From a virus, in the IMG/VR virus record IMGVR_UViG_3300035169_000089, positions 1 to 22,230 of that record: a DNA stretch of 22,230 nt; one strand, given 5' to 3'. Below, in pieces: positions 21,016-22,230 of the stretch. The translations under genes were made by a program, and so were the position numbers. The notes under the pieces are model-generated. The model ran no database searches, was not told the DNA's origin, and saw nothing but the letters and a program-made list of their open reading frames with translations. Position 1 is the stretch's first letter; each line of letters begins with the position of its first letter.

Positions 21016-21251
21016 GATTCCTCCCCGGGCCTCAGCCCGTGCGGGCGCATCCCGGCCAGGTCGCCATCCAGCGCGAGGTAGACGCCCTCGATCCAGGTCA
21101 GCTTCCCCTGCATCCCGGCCCGCATCTCATCGGCTTCAGCCGGGCTCTGGCCGGGGTGCGGGGCGAACGAGCTGAGCCGGCGGCGGCGCCTGCGGATCTC
21201 CATCCGGACCAGGCTGCGCAGGTAGCCGGCCTGGTTCTCGTCCAGGTTCAT
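21012..21251 (-). CDS. Small basic hypothetical protein
   Basis: 79 residues from ATG 21251, overlapping the upstream stop by ATGA; a much longer frame upstream is the shadow of neighbouring genes. It starts MNLDENQAGYLRSLVRMEI, then a run of six Arg, a Ser/Pro/Gly loop, and a second helix (EMRAGMQGKLTWIEGVYLAL). Two helices with a basic strip suggest nucleic acid contact or a small structural adaptor. No family recognised. Confidence 0.65.
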   Translation of the reverse strand: MNLDENQAGYLRSLVRMEIRRRRRRLSSFAPHPGQSPAEADEMRAGMQGKLTWIEGVYLALDGDLAGMRPHGLRPGEES

Positions 21252-21619
21252 TCCGGCGCCTCCTCCCCGGGCACGCCGTCCGGGAAGGCGGCCAGGGTCA
21301 GGTTGCCGATCGGGCTCCCTGGCTGCCGGCCGGCCTCGGTGGTGAACTCGTGCGCGAACAGGACCAGGGCCTCCAGGTCGTCCAGCCGGACTTCCACCGT
21401 CTCGCTGCCGGCCGCGCCGTCCTCGCTGAGCATGTCCAGCGCGGTCAGGATGACCCTGGCGTACTCGTACTTCTGCACGCTGGGCCAGAAGTTGCTTTTC
21501 GGGATGACATCTTCCTTCAGCAGGCCCAGGTGCTGAACAGCCGCGTCGCGGACCAGCTCCAGGGACCGTATGGCCGAAGCCTTGCTCCGCCTGCGCAGCG
21601 TCGCGATCGTAGCGGGCAT
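21248..21619 (-). CDS. Hypothetical protein
   Basis: 123 residues from ATG 21619; AGGAGA lies 8 bases upstream and the previous stop is 2 bases away. The N-terminus is basic (MPATIATLRRRSKASAIRSL), the middle helical (ELVRDAAVQHLGLLKEDVIP, then FWPSVQKYEYARVILTALDML), and the C-terminus acidic (EVRLDDLEALVLFAHEF ... PGEEAPE). No Cys, no membrane helix and no catalytic motif. Unrecognised; member of the leftward overlapping operon. Confidence 0.65.
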   Translation of the reverse strand: MPATIATLRRRSKASAIRSLELVRDAAVQHLGLLKEDVIPKSNFWPSVQKYEYARVILTALDMLSEDGAAGSETVEVRLDDLEALVLFAHEFTTEAGRQPGSPIGNLTLAAFPDGVPGEEAPE

Positions 21620-21621
21620 GG

Positions 21622-22230
21622 CTACTTCTCCTGGTCCCGGGCGAATGCCCCGTGCGTGCGGACGTAGATGACGGCGGTGGTAGTGGCAGGCGATCCCGGG
21701 CGGTGGTACCCGGCGCCGGCCACCGGCTCATCGCGGTCCCCGGTCAGGATGCGCGTATCCCCGTCGTCCCCGGCCGTGATGATGACGTCGGGCAGGGTCT
21801 CCAGCTGGCTTGCGTTCTCGTCGGTCTTGCCCCACGGGGTCCTGGTGACGAACGGCCCGAGCGCGGCGCGGGTGAAACTGATGATCTCGCGGGCCTCCGC
21901 GTCATGCTCTTTCCGCCCGTGACCCTCGATGTCCAGGTACAGCTGCCGGGGCTTACCGGGGTACATCAGCCCGGCCTGGCGCACCATGACCCACAGCAGC
22001 CCGGCCGTGGTGATGAAGTCCTCCCGGGCGCGCATGAAGTGGTAGATGCCGATCCCCTTGGGGACTCTCCCCGCTCGTTCCGACTGGCCGGAATGTTCGC
22101 CGGCGTGGATCCGGGCCAGCTGCCCGATGGTCTTGCCGACCGGGCCGATGAACATGCCGTGCCCCGCGTCCAGGTGCAGCAGCAGCTCGTCCATGCCCGG
22201 CCACGCTTCTGCCGCCAGCTCACTGGCCGG
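21622..22230 (-). CDS. Hypothetical protein (5' partial at window edge)
   Basis: The frame is open from its TAG at 21622-21624 to the right edge. The first ATG in the window is at 22194 (190 residues), but the twelve residues before it (P A S E L A A E A W P G) read like real protein and no SD precedes that ATG, so the gene probably starts outside. Visible pattern: MDELLLHLDAGHGMFIGPVGKT, then KGIGIYHFMRAREDFITTAGLLWVM-type helix, LYLDIEGHGRKEHDAEAREI, and LPDVIITAGDDGDTRILTGDRD. The Gly-rich IGPVGKT is faintly like a nucleotide-binding loop but lacks the required GxxGxGK spacing. Function unknown. Confidence 0.6.
   Translation of the reverse strand, partial: PASELAAEAWPGMDELLLHLDAGHGMFIGPVGKTIGQLARIHAGEHSGQSERAGRVPKGIGIYHFMRAREDFITTAGLLWVMVRQAGLMYPGKPRQLYLDIEGHGRKEHDAEAREIISFTRAALGPFVTRTPWGKTDENASQLETLPDVIITAGDDGDTRILTGDRDEPVAGAGYHRPGSPATTTAVIYVRTHGAFARDQEK

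Noticed and set aside
1-22230. CRISPR array, tRNA, rRNA, insertion sequence or integrase
   Set aside because: Looked for spaced direct repeats, cloverleaf ends with GTTC-type loops, transposase and recombinase motifs; none seen.

Overview
The window looks like part of the genome of a long-tailed (siphovirus-type) double-stranded DNA phage or prophage of a high-GC actinobacterium. The grounds are the very GC-rich third codon positions, frequent GTG starts, Shine-Dalgarno (SD) led and stop/start-overlapping genes, and the actinophage order major tail protein, frameshifted tail assembly chaperone, tape measure, distal tail protein, hub-like minor tail protein, lysis genes. I see no integrase, repressor, attachment site, tRNA or CRISPR array, so lytic versus temperate cannot be decided. 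No homology search was run; family names come from motif recognition.

Layout. (1) 1-1280, plus strand: the 3' part of a glycosyltransferase and a small helical protein. (2) 1322-2054, minus strand: a short NUMOD4/HNH endonuclease-like gene followed by a Cys-rich gene, an island inside the plus-strand structural operon. (3) 2187-4008, plus: major tail protein with no ordinary start codon at its apparent N-terminus, tail assembly chaperone with a -1 frameshift and an unusual cysteine-rich insertion, and a small tail-completion-like protein. (4) 4011-15423, plus: tape measure protein with a lytic domain, distal tail protein carrying two glycine-rich modules, a His-x-His protein, a small protein, a hub protein with an adhesin-like N-terminus, a small Cys/His protein and a fibre-like protein. 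(5) 15442-16366, minus: three small membrane protein genes. (6) 16505-19171, plus: a holin-like protein, a helix-turn-helix protein with a C-terminal membrane segment, a secreted LysM/lysozyme-like hydrolase, a Pro/Ser-rich membrane-anchored protein and a secreted NlpC/P60 peptidase. (7) 19271-22230, minus: eight small mostly unrecognised genes, five junctions of which are 4-base stop/start overlaps; this block meets the lysis block at a strong hairpin.

Working together: genes in 3-4 build the tail tube, its length ruler, the tip and the adhesion apparatus. Genes in 5-6 appear to permeabilise the membrane and cut peptidoglycan by both glycan- and peptide-cleaving enzymes, each exported by its own signal sequence. 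The least ordinary features are the cysteine-rich insertion in the tail assembly chaperone, a 31-base hairpin element repeated about 26 bases before two unrelated genes, the missing start codon of the major tail protein, and the membrane-tethered DNA-binding protein next to a nested palindrome in the lysis region.
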